From: Chara braunii
Taxonomy: Eukaryota > Streptophyta > Charophyceae > Charales > Characeae
Assembly: GCA_003427395.1 (NCBI GenBank)
Contig: BFEA01000548.1
Coordinates: 518,294 to 547,050 of the forward strand
Reading direction: 5' to 3'
Length of the DNA stretch: 28,757 nucleotides
Below the pieces are notes generated by a model, which made no database searches, was not told the origin of the DNA, and was given only the letters and a program-made list of their open reading frames with translations. Positions 1 to 7,990 of this stretch are shown here, in pieces. Both the position numbers and the translations under genes were made by a program. Within the stretch, counting starts at the first letter, position 1, and the number at the start of each line of letters is the position of its first letter.

Positions 1-287
1 TGTCACTTACCTGTGAAGCGAGCGGTGCAGTCCACGTGAAGGAGGAAGAAAGCGGCCATAGCCGCGGGGTATTACCACGGAGTACCGAGGAGGGAGAAAC
101 CGGACAGAGGGGGAGAAACCGAGAAGGGAGAGAAAGCAGCCATAGCCGAAGGAAGGAAGAAGAAAAAGTGGAAAAAAAAAAAGAAAAAAGAGAAGAAGAA
201 GACAGTGGGGTGAAAGGAGGCGAGGAAGGTGAAGAAGAAGAAGAGGGTTGGCGAGGAAGAAGAGCCGGCAGCCATAACTGACCGGAG

Positions 288-392
288 GGTTGACCAAGAT
301 GGTTGACCGGAGGTGTTGACCGGCGATTACCGGAGTTGACCGGAGGCCATAGCAGCGTTGACCAAGACGTTGACCAAGACTTTGACCAAGCT
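288..392 (+). repeat. Short tandem repeat, GTTGACC motif
   Basis: The motif GTTGACCGGAG or GTTGACCAAGAC occurs at least seven times in about 100 bp with spacing of roughly 11-20 bp. It lies in the R1 leader and has no coding frame that would explain it. It may be replication-slippage DNA or a protein-binding array. Confidence 0.7.
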
Positions 393-600
393 GGAGTGGT
401 AACATCTCGCCAAGCCCTCAGCCTATCCCTTACCCTATGGATGTGCACACACCCCTTGGTACTTGCTGAGTCAAGTCAGTATGTCTATTCTTTCTGCATT
501 GAGTCTCTTCTGTGGATGAAGGATAGGGCCTGGATGATGAAACCCCTACCGGATCTAGTAGGGCTGAGACTGTGGCAGATCCAACTGTCCAGGGGGGCAT

Positions 601-880
601 AACCCTCCCAAGGACCGGTGCTGACCGGCTGGACACGGTTGGTATGGTACAGTGGGTCTGAAAGACTGAGTTGTGGGTTGAAACAACAGGCAGTCTAAGT
701 GTCGAGGGCCTAGTTGACCCGAACCCTTGTCAGACTAAGTAAGGCTAAAGACTGTGTCTGACGACTCGACTGTTCCGGAGGTCAAACCCTCCCAAGGACC
801 GGTACTGACCGGTGGGCTGCTCGGTGTGACACGGTAGGCCTGAAAAGCTGAGCTGTGGGCGGTGCGACAGGTAAAGACCT
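601..880 (+). repeat. Duplicated ~100-bp block in the R1 leader
   Basis: Two related blocks start at about 601 and 785. Both begin with AACCCTCCCAAGGACCGGT, continue with CTGACCGG, ACACGGT and CTGAGYTGTGGG, and are separated by about 184 bp. They are diverged copies in direct orientation, so this is an old local duplication in the untranslated leader rather than an LTR pair. Confidence 0.7.
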
Positions 881-1130
881 GCTGATCTCGTCGTCCTGCC
901 TGCGACGTTAAAGAATTCTTGCGGAGTTTGGGGGATCTCCTTAAAAGGCCTCCTGATCAGCAACAGGTCTAGTAGTGACAGCCATAGTGTAAGGTCTAGG
1001 CTAGAGACCATAGTTGACAGGATCCCTGTCAGGGTTCTGTGGGTCTCAGATTGAGTCAATAGGTTTGTCAGTCAGGGGTTAGAGTCTATGTGGTGAGGAG
1101 TGGAATTGTCCCGATTGTGCACCTATCACC

Positions 1131-1733
1131 ATGGTTGAGACCCGTACTGGGTTAGAGACTAGTCCCTATAGCAAGGAGCAGCAAGAGAAGATGGCCACCT
1201 TAGTGAAAGAAAACAGGGAGAGGAAAGAGCGTGAGAAGCAAGCAAAGTTGAAGGCGATTGCAGACGAACAGGTGGCGAAGAAGAAGGCTACTGAAGAGGA
1301 AGCGGCAGCAGAAGAAGAAAAAGAAAGAATGAGGATTGAGAGCAGAGAGGGAAGTAGTGGCACGAAGAGAGACACAGACGCAGAGATGGAAAAGAAAATA
1401 AGTGAGTGGGTTGCTAATTTATTGTTGGGAGAAGATGAGGAGGCCCAGATGTATGTGTCGCCGGAAGAGAAAGAGGTATTCGAAGTAATTAAGGACCCCC
1501 TTGAACGTCAAGAGGCCGAGGAGGAGAAGAGACTGAAATGGAAACTGAGGATGAAAAGGGAGCAGAAGAGGAGAAGGGAGGAAGCCAACTGGTTGACCGC
1601 AGAGGTGGAAAAGGTGCGGGCGTGTAGACAGGAAGTCCAGGCGCAGGCAGATGTTTCTGCCCAGATGGAGAAGATGTTGGGATATTTAGAGGTGTTGAGT
1701 GAGGCCTGGTTAGAGGAACGGCACGCCAATTAG
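1131..1733 (+). CDS. Gag amino-terminal region, charged coiled coil (R1)
   Basis: The 200-residue frame begins MVETRTGLETS and is extremely rich in Glu, Lys and Arg. Residues about 15-75 and 115-165 form heptad-like, coiled-coil-prone helices. No catalytic motif is present. Such a segment ahead of the capsid is seen in some plant gypsy Gag proteins and could mediate self-assembly, which is inference. The frame ends at a TAG at 1731, but the same frame continues beyond it with sensible sequence. The stop is therefore either a degenerate break or, less likely, a read-through point. The start is the first ATG after the leader, in context CACCATGG, which is close to the plant and animal initiation consensus. 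Confidence 0.7.
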   Translation: MVETRTGLETSPYSKEQQEKMATLVKENRERKEREKQAKLKAIADEQVAKKKATEEEAAAEEEKERMRIESREGSSGTKRDTDAEMEKKISEWVANLLLGEDEEAQMYVSPEEKEVFEVIKDPLERQEAEEEKRLKWKLRMKREQKRRREEANWLTAEVEKVRACRQEVQAQADVSAQMEKMLGYLEVLSEAWLEERHAN

Positions 1734-2005
1734 GGCCAAGATATTACCCTGAAAGCCATGCGGTCAGGTTTTAGAGAGTTTGCGCGCGAGATCGTCACCC
1801 ACATTGGGGGCGAAGTCCGGCAACTGAGGGATAATGTAGGGAAGTACTGCGAAGGCGCCATTGAAGGTGCCAAAGCCATAACCGCTGTAGAGGGCGAGGC
1901 CAGACCTCGCAAGGACAGTCAAGCTCAAATTCCCGGATGCTTATGGAGGGAAGAAGGAGGAAAACTTTGACAACTGGGAATCCAGTGTCAACCGCTATAT
2001 ATATT
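1734..2005 (+). pseudogene. Gag linker region broken by stop and frameshifts (R1)
   Basis: After the TAG at 1731 the same frame continues to about 1925 (for example FREFAREIVTHIGGEVRQL). The next segment, containing DNWESSVNRYIYLQ from about 1927, is in the following frame. The capsid frame then starts near 2005 in the third frame. Two frameshifts within about 80 bp therefore separate the coiled-coil part from the capsid. DNWESSVNRYI resembles the start of a gypsy capsid domain. Confidence 0.6.
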
Positions 2006-3031
2006 TACAGTATCCTGTCAGAGGAGCAAGTCCTCGTGGCCTTTCAGGCCCTCAAGGATGAAGCGGCTAGTTTCGCCAGGTCCCTTGCGCGCGCAGCCGG
2101 TTGTGAAAACAACCTGGTTGCCTATTCAAAAGTCGACCCCGGTCCTCAATTCCTCAAGCTCCTGAAAGAGCGATTTGCTGACCCAACGAGAGGCATTCGT
2201 GCCTCTGACAAGCTACAAACAATCCACTCACGGCAGTGGAGGAGTGCAAGGGCACTCAAGGGAACCATGGACGACCTGGTGGCCGTCCCAGACCATGGGG
2301 TCACTGAGACCCAATTGGTCCAATTGTTTTATCGTGCCATGCCAGAGCCCCTGAGGGGGCACTTCGTTGATAAGACTGAACAGGCCGGCATCACCTATGA
2401 TGCATTGAGTAGGGAAGTGGTCCTGTTCGAGTCAAAGTCCATGCCAGTTTCCACCTTCTGGCATAAGGACCTGGAAAAAGGGAAAAGGTGGAAAGGACGT
2501 ACCATCTCTGGCCAAGTCAAGGCCAAGGATCATATGATCTTGACGTTAGAGGAAGGTGGTACTGATGAGGTCCCATATAGTCAGATTGAGTGGGGCCTAG
2601 AGGAAGAGGACAGTAGTGTAGGCCAGGGGAGGTCTTATGCTGCTGTCGCGGCTGGAGGGAGGCCGCAAGGTAGAGGAGGAGGCCAGGGCCAAAGGGGCCA
2701 GGCCATGGGAGGTCGAGGACCGGGCGCGCAGGGGGTTGGCGGCCAAGGAAACCGCCAAGCGGGAGGTAGGGGTCAAGGTCCCCCGGCAAATCGCCAGGGT
2801 AATCGGTCCCCACAGAGACGGGGTGGAAGGGCACCTCAAGGAGGATGGCACCCAGGCTTGCCACAGGACAGGCCCTGGGAAGACTTGGGCTTGGACCAGG
2901 GGTTATGGCAGGAACGCATGAACCTGGGTCAGTGCGTGTTTTGTGGTGACCCGGCCCACGCAATAAAATTTTGTCCCAAGTATAGACAGGCCCGTTGGGC
3001 TGCCCAGCAGTCAAAAGGCAGCCGCCAGTAG
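1937..3031 (+). CDS. gag: Gag capsid and nucleocapsid (R1)
   Basis: Genuine coding probably begins near 2005 (LSEEQVLVAFQALKDEAASF); the first ATG of the open frame at 1937 lies in shifted sequence. Residues about 25-180 resemble the retrotransposon Gag capsid domain (FLKLLKERFADPTRG, LVQLFYRAMPEPLRGHF). Residues about 230-300 are a Gly/Arg/Gln-rich low-complexity basic stretch of the kind used for RNA binding. Near residue 330 is a CCHC zinc knuckle, C-VF-C-GDPA-H-AIKF-C, which fits CX2CX4HX4C exactly. The protein would form the particle and package element RNA. It overlaps the protease frame by 37 bp. Confidence 0.85.
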   Translation: MLMEGRRRKTLTTGNPVSTAIYIYSILSEEQVLVAFQALKDEAASFARSLARAAGCENNLVAYSKVDPGPQFLKLLKERFADPTRGIRASDKLQTIHSRQWRSARALKGTMDDLVAVPDHGVTETQLVQLFYRAMPEPLRGHFVDKTEQAGITYDALSREVVLFESKSMPVSTFWHKDLEKGKRWKGRTISGQVKAKDHMILTLEEGGTDEVPYSQIEWGLEEEDSSVGQGRSYAAVAAGGRPQGRGGGQGQRGQAMGGRGPGAQGVGGQGNRQAGGRGQGPPANRQGNRSPQRRGGRAPQGGWHPGLPQDRPWEDLGLDQGLWQERMNLGQCVFCGDPAHAIKFCPKYRQARWAAQQSKGSRQ

Positions 3032-3750
3032 GGGTCGCAACTGCCCCTACTTCAAGGCCATGTGGAGAAGTGAGCGCGCGCGAACAGGACACTCCCAACC
3101 CACATGAGCCTATGGCAGAGGTTGCAGGCCCGTGCCTAGCTAGCTGTCCAGAGACCGCCTGTGTTAGCGTCTCTTTAGGCACGTCCCTCACAGGTGTGGC
3201 AGAAGAGTTAAAGGAGAGAATGCCAGCCTGGGCCAAGATGAAGAAAGAAAGTAAAGGACAACTGATCTTGGTAGATGTTGAAGTTTTCAGGAGTAGAGTA
3301 GGGGCCCTTATAGATTCAGGGGCCACCCGCAGTTATATTAGCCGTAGGGCGCTGAAGAAGCTGAAGCTAGGACTAAAAGTCCAGAAATTAGTAGACCCCA
3401 TAGTCAATGTCCTCGCTGACAACCGCACGATGCGAGTTGAGGACTATGTAGAGGGTGTCCAGGCGTACTTTCGCCTAGGGAGAGATGGGAAGGTGGAGAA
3501 AGTTCTCCATTCCCTGACTCTCCTCGTACAGGACGACCTTCCTTTTGATGTAGTCCTAGGAATGGATTGGGGAGAGGTAGCAGGGGCCACACTCCATTTG
3601 AGAAAGCATGAGTGCAGGCTCCCTAGCCTGTCAGGCGAGGTTAAGACTGCCCGCCTGTTTCATGTGTCAAGTTTAGACAACACCTTGGCACATTGTTGTC
3701 TCAGTGCTCCCGCGTTCGCGCGGTTAGTAAAGAAGGAGTGGTTAGAATAA
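2995..3750 (+). CDS. Retropepsin-like aspartic protease (R1)
   Basis: This is the protease of the pol polyprotein, which cleaves Gag-Pol inside the particle. The active-site motif is IDSGATRSYI (about residue 107), preceded by a beta strand, LILVDVEVF. The second landmark, DLPFDVVLGMDW, lies about 75 residues later, the usual spacing for plant gypsy proteases. The first 85 residues are linker. The frame overlaps the Gag end and is shifted by one relative to it, so a frameshift, natural or degenerate, would be needed. It is in the same frame as the downstream RT and is separated only by a TAA at 3748. Confidence 0.85.
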   Translation: MGCPAVKRQPPVGVATAPTSRPCGEVSAREQDTPNPHEPMAEVAGPCLASCPETACVSVSLGTSLTGVAEELKERMPAWAKMKKESKGQLILVDVEVFRSRVGALIDSGATRSYISRRALKKLKLGLKVQKLVDPIVNVLADNRTMRVEDYVEGVQAYFRLGRDGKVEKVLHSLTLLVQDDLPFDVVLGMDWGEVAGATLHLRKHECRLPSLSGEVKTARLFHVSSLDNTLAHCCLSAPAFARLVKKEWLE

Positions 3751-3849
3751 CAGGTCTTTGTAGTCTATATTACACCTGTCACCGAGACCCAGAAAGAAGA
3801 CAGTTCTACAGATCCAACCATAGCCAAGCTGCTGGAAGAGTTCAAAGAT

Positions 3850-5037
3850 TTGATTGAGTCGCTAACAGGAGTAGTGTCGCGACCCATCCAACACAGGATA
3901 GAGATAAGGCCTGGCAATAGAACTCCTAAGGGTGCAGTCTACAAGATGTCCCCTAGAGAGTTAGAGGAGCTTCGCAAGGAGTTAGACGAGCTCCTCGAAA
4001 AAGTTTGGATCGGGCCCAGTTCGTCTCTTTTTGGAGCACATGTTTTGTTTGTCCCCAAGAAGGAAGGAGAGCTGAAAATGTGTATAGATTATAGGGGTTT
4101 GAACGCGATTATCGTGAAGAATGCTGAGCCACTGCCCAGGATAGATGATCTTCTAGATCGGGTGCAGGGTTGTAAGTATTTCACTAAGATTGATTTGAAG
4201 TTCAGTTATTATAAGATAGAAGTCCATCCTGATGATCAGTACAAGACTGCCTTTCGGACTAGATATGGGCATTATGAGTTCATAGTGATGCCCTTTGGAC
4301 TAACCAACGCGCCGGCTACATTTCAGCGTTGTATGAATGATCTGTTCAGACCATGGTTAGATAAGTTTGTAGTAGTTTATCTAGATGATATTCTAGTTTT
4401 CAGTAAGACCCTCCAGGAGCACCAGGGTCATCTGAGGCAGGTCTTGGAGAAGCTTAAAGAGGCTAACTTCAAGATCAACGCGAAGAAGTGCGAGTGGGTC
4501 AAGACACAAGTCCTGTACTTGGGCCACGTATTAGACGGAGATGGCATTAAGCCAGAGGACGACAAGATCGCGGCGATTAGGGACTGGCCGACGCTCCGCA
4601 CATTGACAGAATTGCGGTCGTTCCTAGGCCTAGCTAACTACTATAGGAAGTTCGTTAGACACTTTTCTACTATCGCCGCTCCCTTGCGCAAGTTGCTAAA
4701 GAAAGAGGCAATTTGGCCTTGGGACAGAGACTGTACATCTGCGCCTAAGAAGTTAAAGCGCTCGTTAAGAGAGTACCCTGTCCTCAAAGTTGCAGATCAG
4801 TCGTTGCCATTTGTCGTCACCACGGACGCGAGTCAGTATGGGATAGGCGCCGTGTTGCAGCAAGATGACGGCAATGGTTATAGACCCGTAGAGTTCATGT
4901 CAGCGAGGATGCTCTCAGAGAAGGTAGCCACCTCGACGTATGAAAGGGAACTCTACGCTCTCAGGCAGGCTTTGGAGCACTGGAAGCATCATCTGCTTGG
5001 GAGGCACTTCAAAGTATATTCACCACGAAACTCTTAG
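3850..5037 (+). CDS. pol: Reverse transcriptase with start of RNase H (R1)
   Basis: RT copies element RNA into DNA. The fingers and palm contain [53 protein letters not shown] and the catalytic YLDDILVF box at about residue 178-185. The thumb and connection follow (FLGLANYYRKFV). RNase H begins with TTDASQYGIGAVLQQ, carrying the first acidic residue, and TYERELYAL, carrying the Glu. Upstream, the frame is continuous with the protease apart from one stop codon. The frame breaks at about 5025, just after FKVYS, where one base appears to be missing; RNase H continues in the next frame. Confidence 0.92.
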   Translation: MIESLTGVVSRPIQHRIEIRPGNRTPKGAVYKMSPRELEELRKELDELLEKVWIGPSSSLFGAHVLFVPKKEGELKMCIDYRGLNAIIVKNAEPLPRIDDLLDRVQGCKYFTKIDLKFSYYKIEVHPDDQYKTAFRTRYGHYEFIVMPFGLTNAPATFQRCMNDLFRPWLDKFVVVYLDDILVFSKTLQEHQGHLRQVLEKLKEANFKINAKKCEWVKTQVLYLGHVLDGDGIKPEDDKIAAIRDWPTLRTLTELRSFLGLANYYRKFVRHFSTIAAPLRKLLKKEAIWPWDRDCTSAPKKLKRSLREYPVLKVADQSLPFVVTTDASQYGIGAVLQQDDGNGYRPVEFMSARMLSEKVATSTYERELYALRQALEHWKHHLLGRHFKVYSPRNS

Positions 5038-5395
5038 ATGGTTAAAGACCCAGGCCAAGATGACACCTAAGTTGACCAGGTGGGCCGCAGAGATAGACCA
5101 ATATGACTTTGAGCTTAAGCCAGTAAAGGGCAAGTACAACGTAGTTGCGGATGCTCTAAGTAGAAGATCAGACTACTTTGGAGCTATAGTACACTATCTG
5201 GATTTAGGGAGAGATCTGCAGGAGAAAGTGAAGCAAGCGTATGCGCAGGACCCTATCTATAGCGACCTCCTAAAGAGAGTTAGAGAGGCCCCAAAGATTG
5301 AGCTGATTACCGCATTACAGACGGGTTGCTGTTTGAGAAGACTAATGTGTTTGACTGCCTGTGCATTCCCAGTAGTGAGGAGATCCGCAGCCTGA
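4940..5395 (+). pseudogene. RNase H carboxy-terminal part and linker (R1, frameshifted)
   Basis: True coding resumes near 5027 with HETLRWLKTQ. It includes the gypsy RNase H landmarks FELKPVKGKYNVVADALSRR, in which the last Asp is catalytic. A helical linker follows (LQEKVKQAYAQDPIYSDLL). A second frameshift near 5325 ends this frame. The expected continuation before integrase (DGLLFEKTNVFDCLCIPS) is in the frame of the integrase. The first part of the open frame (4940-5026) is a shadow of the RT/RNase H frame. Confidence 0.8.
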
Positions 5396-5406
5396 TTTTA
5401 GGGTAA

Positions 5407-5976
5407 TGCCACGATACTGAGGGACATTTCGGTTGGCAAAAGACCTTAGCCAACTTGATGCGTGCGTACACCTCGCCAGGAATGAAGAATGACTGCATAG
5501 AGTATGTCCGCAGTTGCAAAGTATGCCAGCGTAATAAAACTACTACACGCGCGCCCCTAGGTCTTCTCAGACCCTTGCCTATTCCGGATCAGCCGGGAGA
5601 CTCAGTGTCCATAAACTTTATGGACACCCAAGTCAAGAGTAGACATGGCAAAAGCCAAGTCATGGTCATAGTTGATCGGTGTAGTAAGTACGCAGTTTTT
5701 GTTCCTTTGCCTGTAGAAGCACGTACAGACTTAGTGATACAGAAATTCTTTGACTTTTGGGTTAGTAAGAATGGAATCCCATTGTCAATAGTCAGCGATA
5801 GAGATAGTCGCTTCACCAGCCAGAATTGGCAAGAACTCATGAGAGTGTACGAATCTAAATTGTTAATGTCATCCGGGCGTCATCCAGAGACCAACGGTCC
5901 GACAGAACAAATGAACAAGATCCTACAACAAGTTCTGCGCATGTACATTAAATCATATCAGATCAACTGGCATTAG
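5407..5976 (+). CDS. Integrase zinc-binding and catalytic core (R1, active-site substitution)
   Basis: Integrase inserts the cDNA into the host genome. The HHCC zinc domain is recognisable as HDTEGHFGWQKTL followed by CKVCQRNK, with an in-frame TAA at 5404 just ahead of it. In the core, the position of the first catalytic Asp reads SINFMD, where gypsy proteins normally have S-[IM]-D-F, so Asp has become Asn (codon AAC). The second Asp is present in IVSDRDSRF. The Glu lies in HPETNGPTEQMN. The frame stops at a TAG at 5977. The Asn and the stop make this copy catalytically dead in all likelihood. Confidence 0.85.
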   Translation, partial: CHDTEGHFGWQKTLANLMRAYTSPGMKNDCIEYVRSCKVCQRNKTTTRAPLGLLRPLPIPDQPGDSVSINFMDTQVKSRHGKSQVMVIVDRCSKYAVFVPLPVEARTDLVIQKFFDFWVSKNGIPLSIVSDRDSRFTSQNWQELMRVYESKLLMSSGRHPETNGPTEQMNKILQQVLRMYIKSYQINWH

Positions 5977-6011
5977 ATGTTGCCTAAGGTAGCTACTCCT
6001 ACAACAACAGT

Positions 6012-6701
6012 GTGCATCTGTCCACCTGCCGCACTCCCAATGAGTTGCACAAGTCCTTTAGACCACGCAGACCGTTCGAAGGACTGAACCGGGGTCAGAT
6101 TCACAGACTACCGCCCAGTACCAGGGAGTTTGCGATACAGCACGAGAAAGAATTAGCAACTATTGTTGAGAACCTTAGAAAGGCCCAGCATAGGATGATA
6201 GAACAGGCTAACAAGCACCGTCGCCCATCACAGTTTCAAGTAGGCGACTTAGTCTGGGTAAAGGCAAAAGAGTTTGCGCCTGAAGAAAACATCTCGCAGA
6301 AGTTACTGCCTGCATATAGAGGACCGTGGCCGGTTCTAGAAGTCAAGGGCGGAGAGGATGGACCATCATACACTATAGAGATCCCAGTACACCTCCACAC
6401 ATATCCTGTGTTCCATGCTTCAAAGTTGTTGCCATGTGTTACAAGCCAACAGTTCCCTTCTAGAAGATCCATGATCCCTTCGGATATGGATGGGAGCTAT
6501 GACATAGAGGGCATTGTAGACGAGGATGTGTTTAGAACAGGAGGTAGAGGTTGCCCACAGAAACAGTACAAGGTCCGCTTTGCATATCAGGAACCAGAGG
6601 ATGACCGCTGGTTTACGAGATCAGAACTTCTAGAGACAGCTCCCGATATAGTTAGAGCCTACGAGAGAGAACGAAAAGGTAAAGGTCCTGCCTTGGACTG
6701 A
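6012..6701 (+). CDS. Integrase carboxy-terminal and chromodomain-like tail (R1)
   Basis: The frame continues the integrase after a frameshift near 5995 (NSVHLSTCRTPNELH). It contains the coiled segment HEKELATIVENLRKAQHRMIE and the SH3-like DNA-binding part (FQVGDLVWVKAKEF, LPAYRGPWPVLEV). Next come the usual VFHASKLLP box and a tail, YDIEGIVDEDVF through QYKVRF to DDRWFTRSELL. That tail occupies the place of a chromodomain and retains its general pattern, though the aromatic cage is not obvious to me. A very similar tail ends element A. The stop TGA is at 6699. Confidence 0.8.
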   Translation: MHLSTCRTPNELHKSFRPRRPFEGLNRGQIHRLPPSTREFAIQHEKELATIVENLRKAQHRMIEQANKHRRPSQFQVGDLVWVKAKEFAPEENISQKLLPAYRGPWPVLEVKGGEDGPSYTIEIPVHLHTYPVFHASKLLPCVTSQQFPSRRSMIPSDMDGSYDIEGIVDEDVFRTGGRGCPQKQYKVRFAYQEPEDDRWFTRSELLETAPDIVRAYERERKGKGPALD

Positions 6702-7229
6702 ATTATTCTCGGAGGACCTCAAATTTAGGACGGCGGGAGTGAAACGGTATTCACCAGTTAGCAGTAGCTGTTGCAGATCCCAGGGTTCGATCCCTAGACC
6801 CCAACCTTACCTGTGTTCAGTACCTGTGTCGACCCGTAGAATTGAATCCGCGACCTGTGTATTTGTAATAGTTGATAGGTTGTTGTAGGGTCCATAGGTA
6901 GCATGGGTTCGATCTGTAGACCTGTCGGACATGAGTCTTAGTCAGGTCTAGACATCGTAGCTGTAGTATTCTCGAAGGGTCAGAGTCGTAGCTGCTACAG
7001 TCATGAAAGGCCAAGTCTACGGCCTTCCGGAAGGTCCCAGTAGTGGTCTTTCGTGAGTTGCCCAAGTTTAAGCAGAGGCAAGTGGTCAAGTGGTGAGGCA
7101 AGTGGGCAAGTGGGGGAAGTCTACCCTGCTGAGTCAACAGTCCCAGTCCCCAGTCAGTCAAGCAAGTACCGCACAGGACTGTGTGCACTTCGGGCAAGGG
7201 AAATGGGCCAGACCAACGACCTGCAGAAG

Positions 7230-7236
7230 TATAAAT
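7230..7236 (+). promoter_or_regulatory. TATA-box-like element in R1 tail
   Basis: TATAAAT lies in the sequence GAAGTATAAATCAAG, about 490 bp after the putative LTR start at 6741. This is a plausible position for the U3 promoter of a plant LTR. Confidence 0.35.
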
Positions 7237-7657
7237 CAAGAGGCAGCGCCCAGCCATTCATTCATTCCTGCGTGAGCCATGCGGAAGCGCTGCCACAGCG
7301 ACTTGTGCAAGGAGGTCTGCAGTGAGCCCGGAGGACGCAGTGGGCGAGAGAGGAGGAGTTAGCATAGCGATAGGGTAGAGGCAGCCATAGCTGCCATAGC
7401 TGTAGTTAGTGTGACGCGTGTGTGTGTATGTGTGAGTGTTCAGAGTGACGTGTGTGGGATATCCAGGGTGATCTTGTGTACGTGAACAGTGAGTTGATTG
7501 GGCGCTGAGTCGCCATAGCCAGTTGAAAGTGAACTCTTATCGGGAAGCCATATCTCTGAGTATTGAGTGGGTGCTGGTCGCCAGTTTGCTGCGCTGCTGT
7601 TTACATGCATGAAAAATGTGAATGAGACGAGTCTGATTGCACAGGTACTGTAGCATG

Positions 7658-7665
7658 TATAAATA
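7658..7665 (+). promoter_or_regulatory. TATA box, TATAAATA
   Basis: A full TATAAATA stands in CATGTATAAATAGCAAC. About 30 bp downstream is a strong hairpin, GCCGCGGAC...GTCC..GCGGC (7689-7716). This is the better of the two candidate promoters in the R1 tail. Confidence 0.4.
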
Positions 7666-7885
7666 GCAACTCTTGGTGTTCTTTGTCTGCCGCGGACTGG
7701 CAACGGTCCCTGCGGCCTGTTGGATGCAATTGTTAGTTCCAGAAGTCAGCGGACCTTCTCAGGATGCTGTGGCAAAATGGACTTTGGGACTCTGGGCTGT
7801 TCTCTCGGGATCTGGGCCAGCCTTCTGTGGACCTACATCTTTTTGTCCTTTGGACACTACCAGACTCTGCAGACCTCCAGGACCA

Positions 7886-7980
7886 TAGGAACTGGGACCT
7901 GTCAGGACCCCTGGGGACTGGGACCAACTGGAACCCATGGGACTGGGACCAAATGGGTCTTTGGAACTGGGACACAACGT
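7886..7980 (+). repeat. GGRACTGGGACC short repeats
   Basis: At least four copies of G-G-[AG]-ACTGGGAC-[CA], spaced about 20-27 bp apart, end the R1 tail. They open frames on both strands that I regard as artefacts. Confidence 0.6.
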
Positions 7981-7990
7981 GAAACCCTTT

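Larger units (their letters stand above)
1..1130 (+). other. Untranslated leader of retroelement R1
   Basis: This stretch precedes the first Gag reading frame of R1 and I see no conserved protein in it. Positions about 30-270 are strongly purine-biased (GA/GAA runs), so the long frames on both strands there are low-complexity artefacts. A 12-bp tandem motif and a duplicated block of about 100 bp follow (listed separately). Gypsy elements normally have an LTR and primer binding site here, but I could not match any part to the 3' flank of R1. The 5' LTR is probably off the left edge or too diverged. Confidence 0.5.
1131..6701 (+). mobile_element. Ty3/gypsy retrotransposon R1, coding region (degenerate)
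   Basis: The domain order is Gag, zinc knuckle, aspartic protease, reverse transcriptase, RNase H, integrase, chromodomain-like tail. Integrase after RNase H is the diagnostic order of Ty3/gypsy (Metaviridae), as opposed to copia. The polyprotein is spread over three reading frames with stop codons at 1731, 3748, 5404 and 5977 and at least five frameshifts, so it is not autonomous today. Every domain still keeps recognisable motifs, so the copy is moderately old. The 3' non-coding tail continues to about 8 kb; the LTRs are unassigned. Confidence 0.9.
6702..7990 (+). other. Non-coding 3' tail of R1, probable 3' LTR region
   Basis: No conserved protein is visible. Shortly after the R1 stop codon, GGACGGCGGGAG is followed by TGAAACGGTATTC at 6741. 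This could be a polypurine tract followed by an LTR start. The segment has two TATA boxes, a TG-rich microsatellite (7412-7460) and a run of short repeats near its right end. I cannot find the same sequence left of R1, so the LTR assignment is unproven. Confidence 0.4.

Noticed and set aside
36-281. Lys/Glu-rich reading frames on both strands
   Set aside because: Artefacts of a GA-rich tract; no domain, and equally open on the other strand.
6778-6800. GGGTTCGATCC box as a tRNA gene
   Set aside because: The T-stem pairs imperfectly and no D, anticodon or acceptor arms are found around it.
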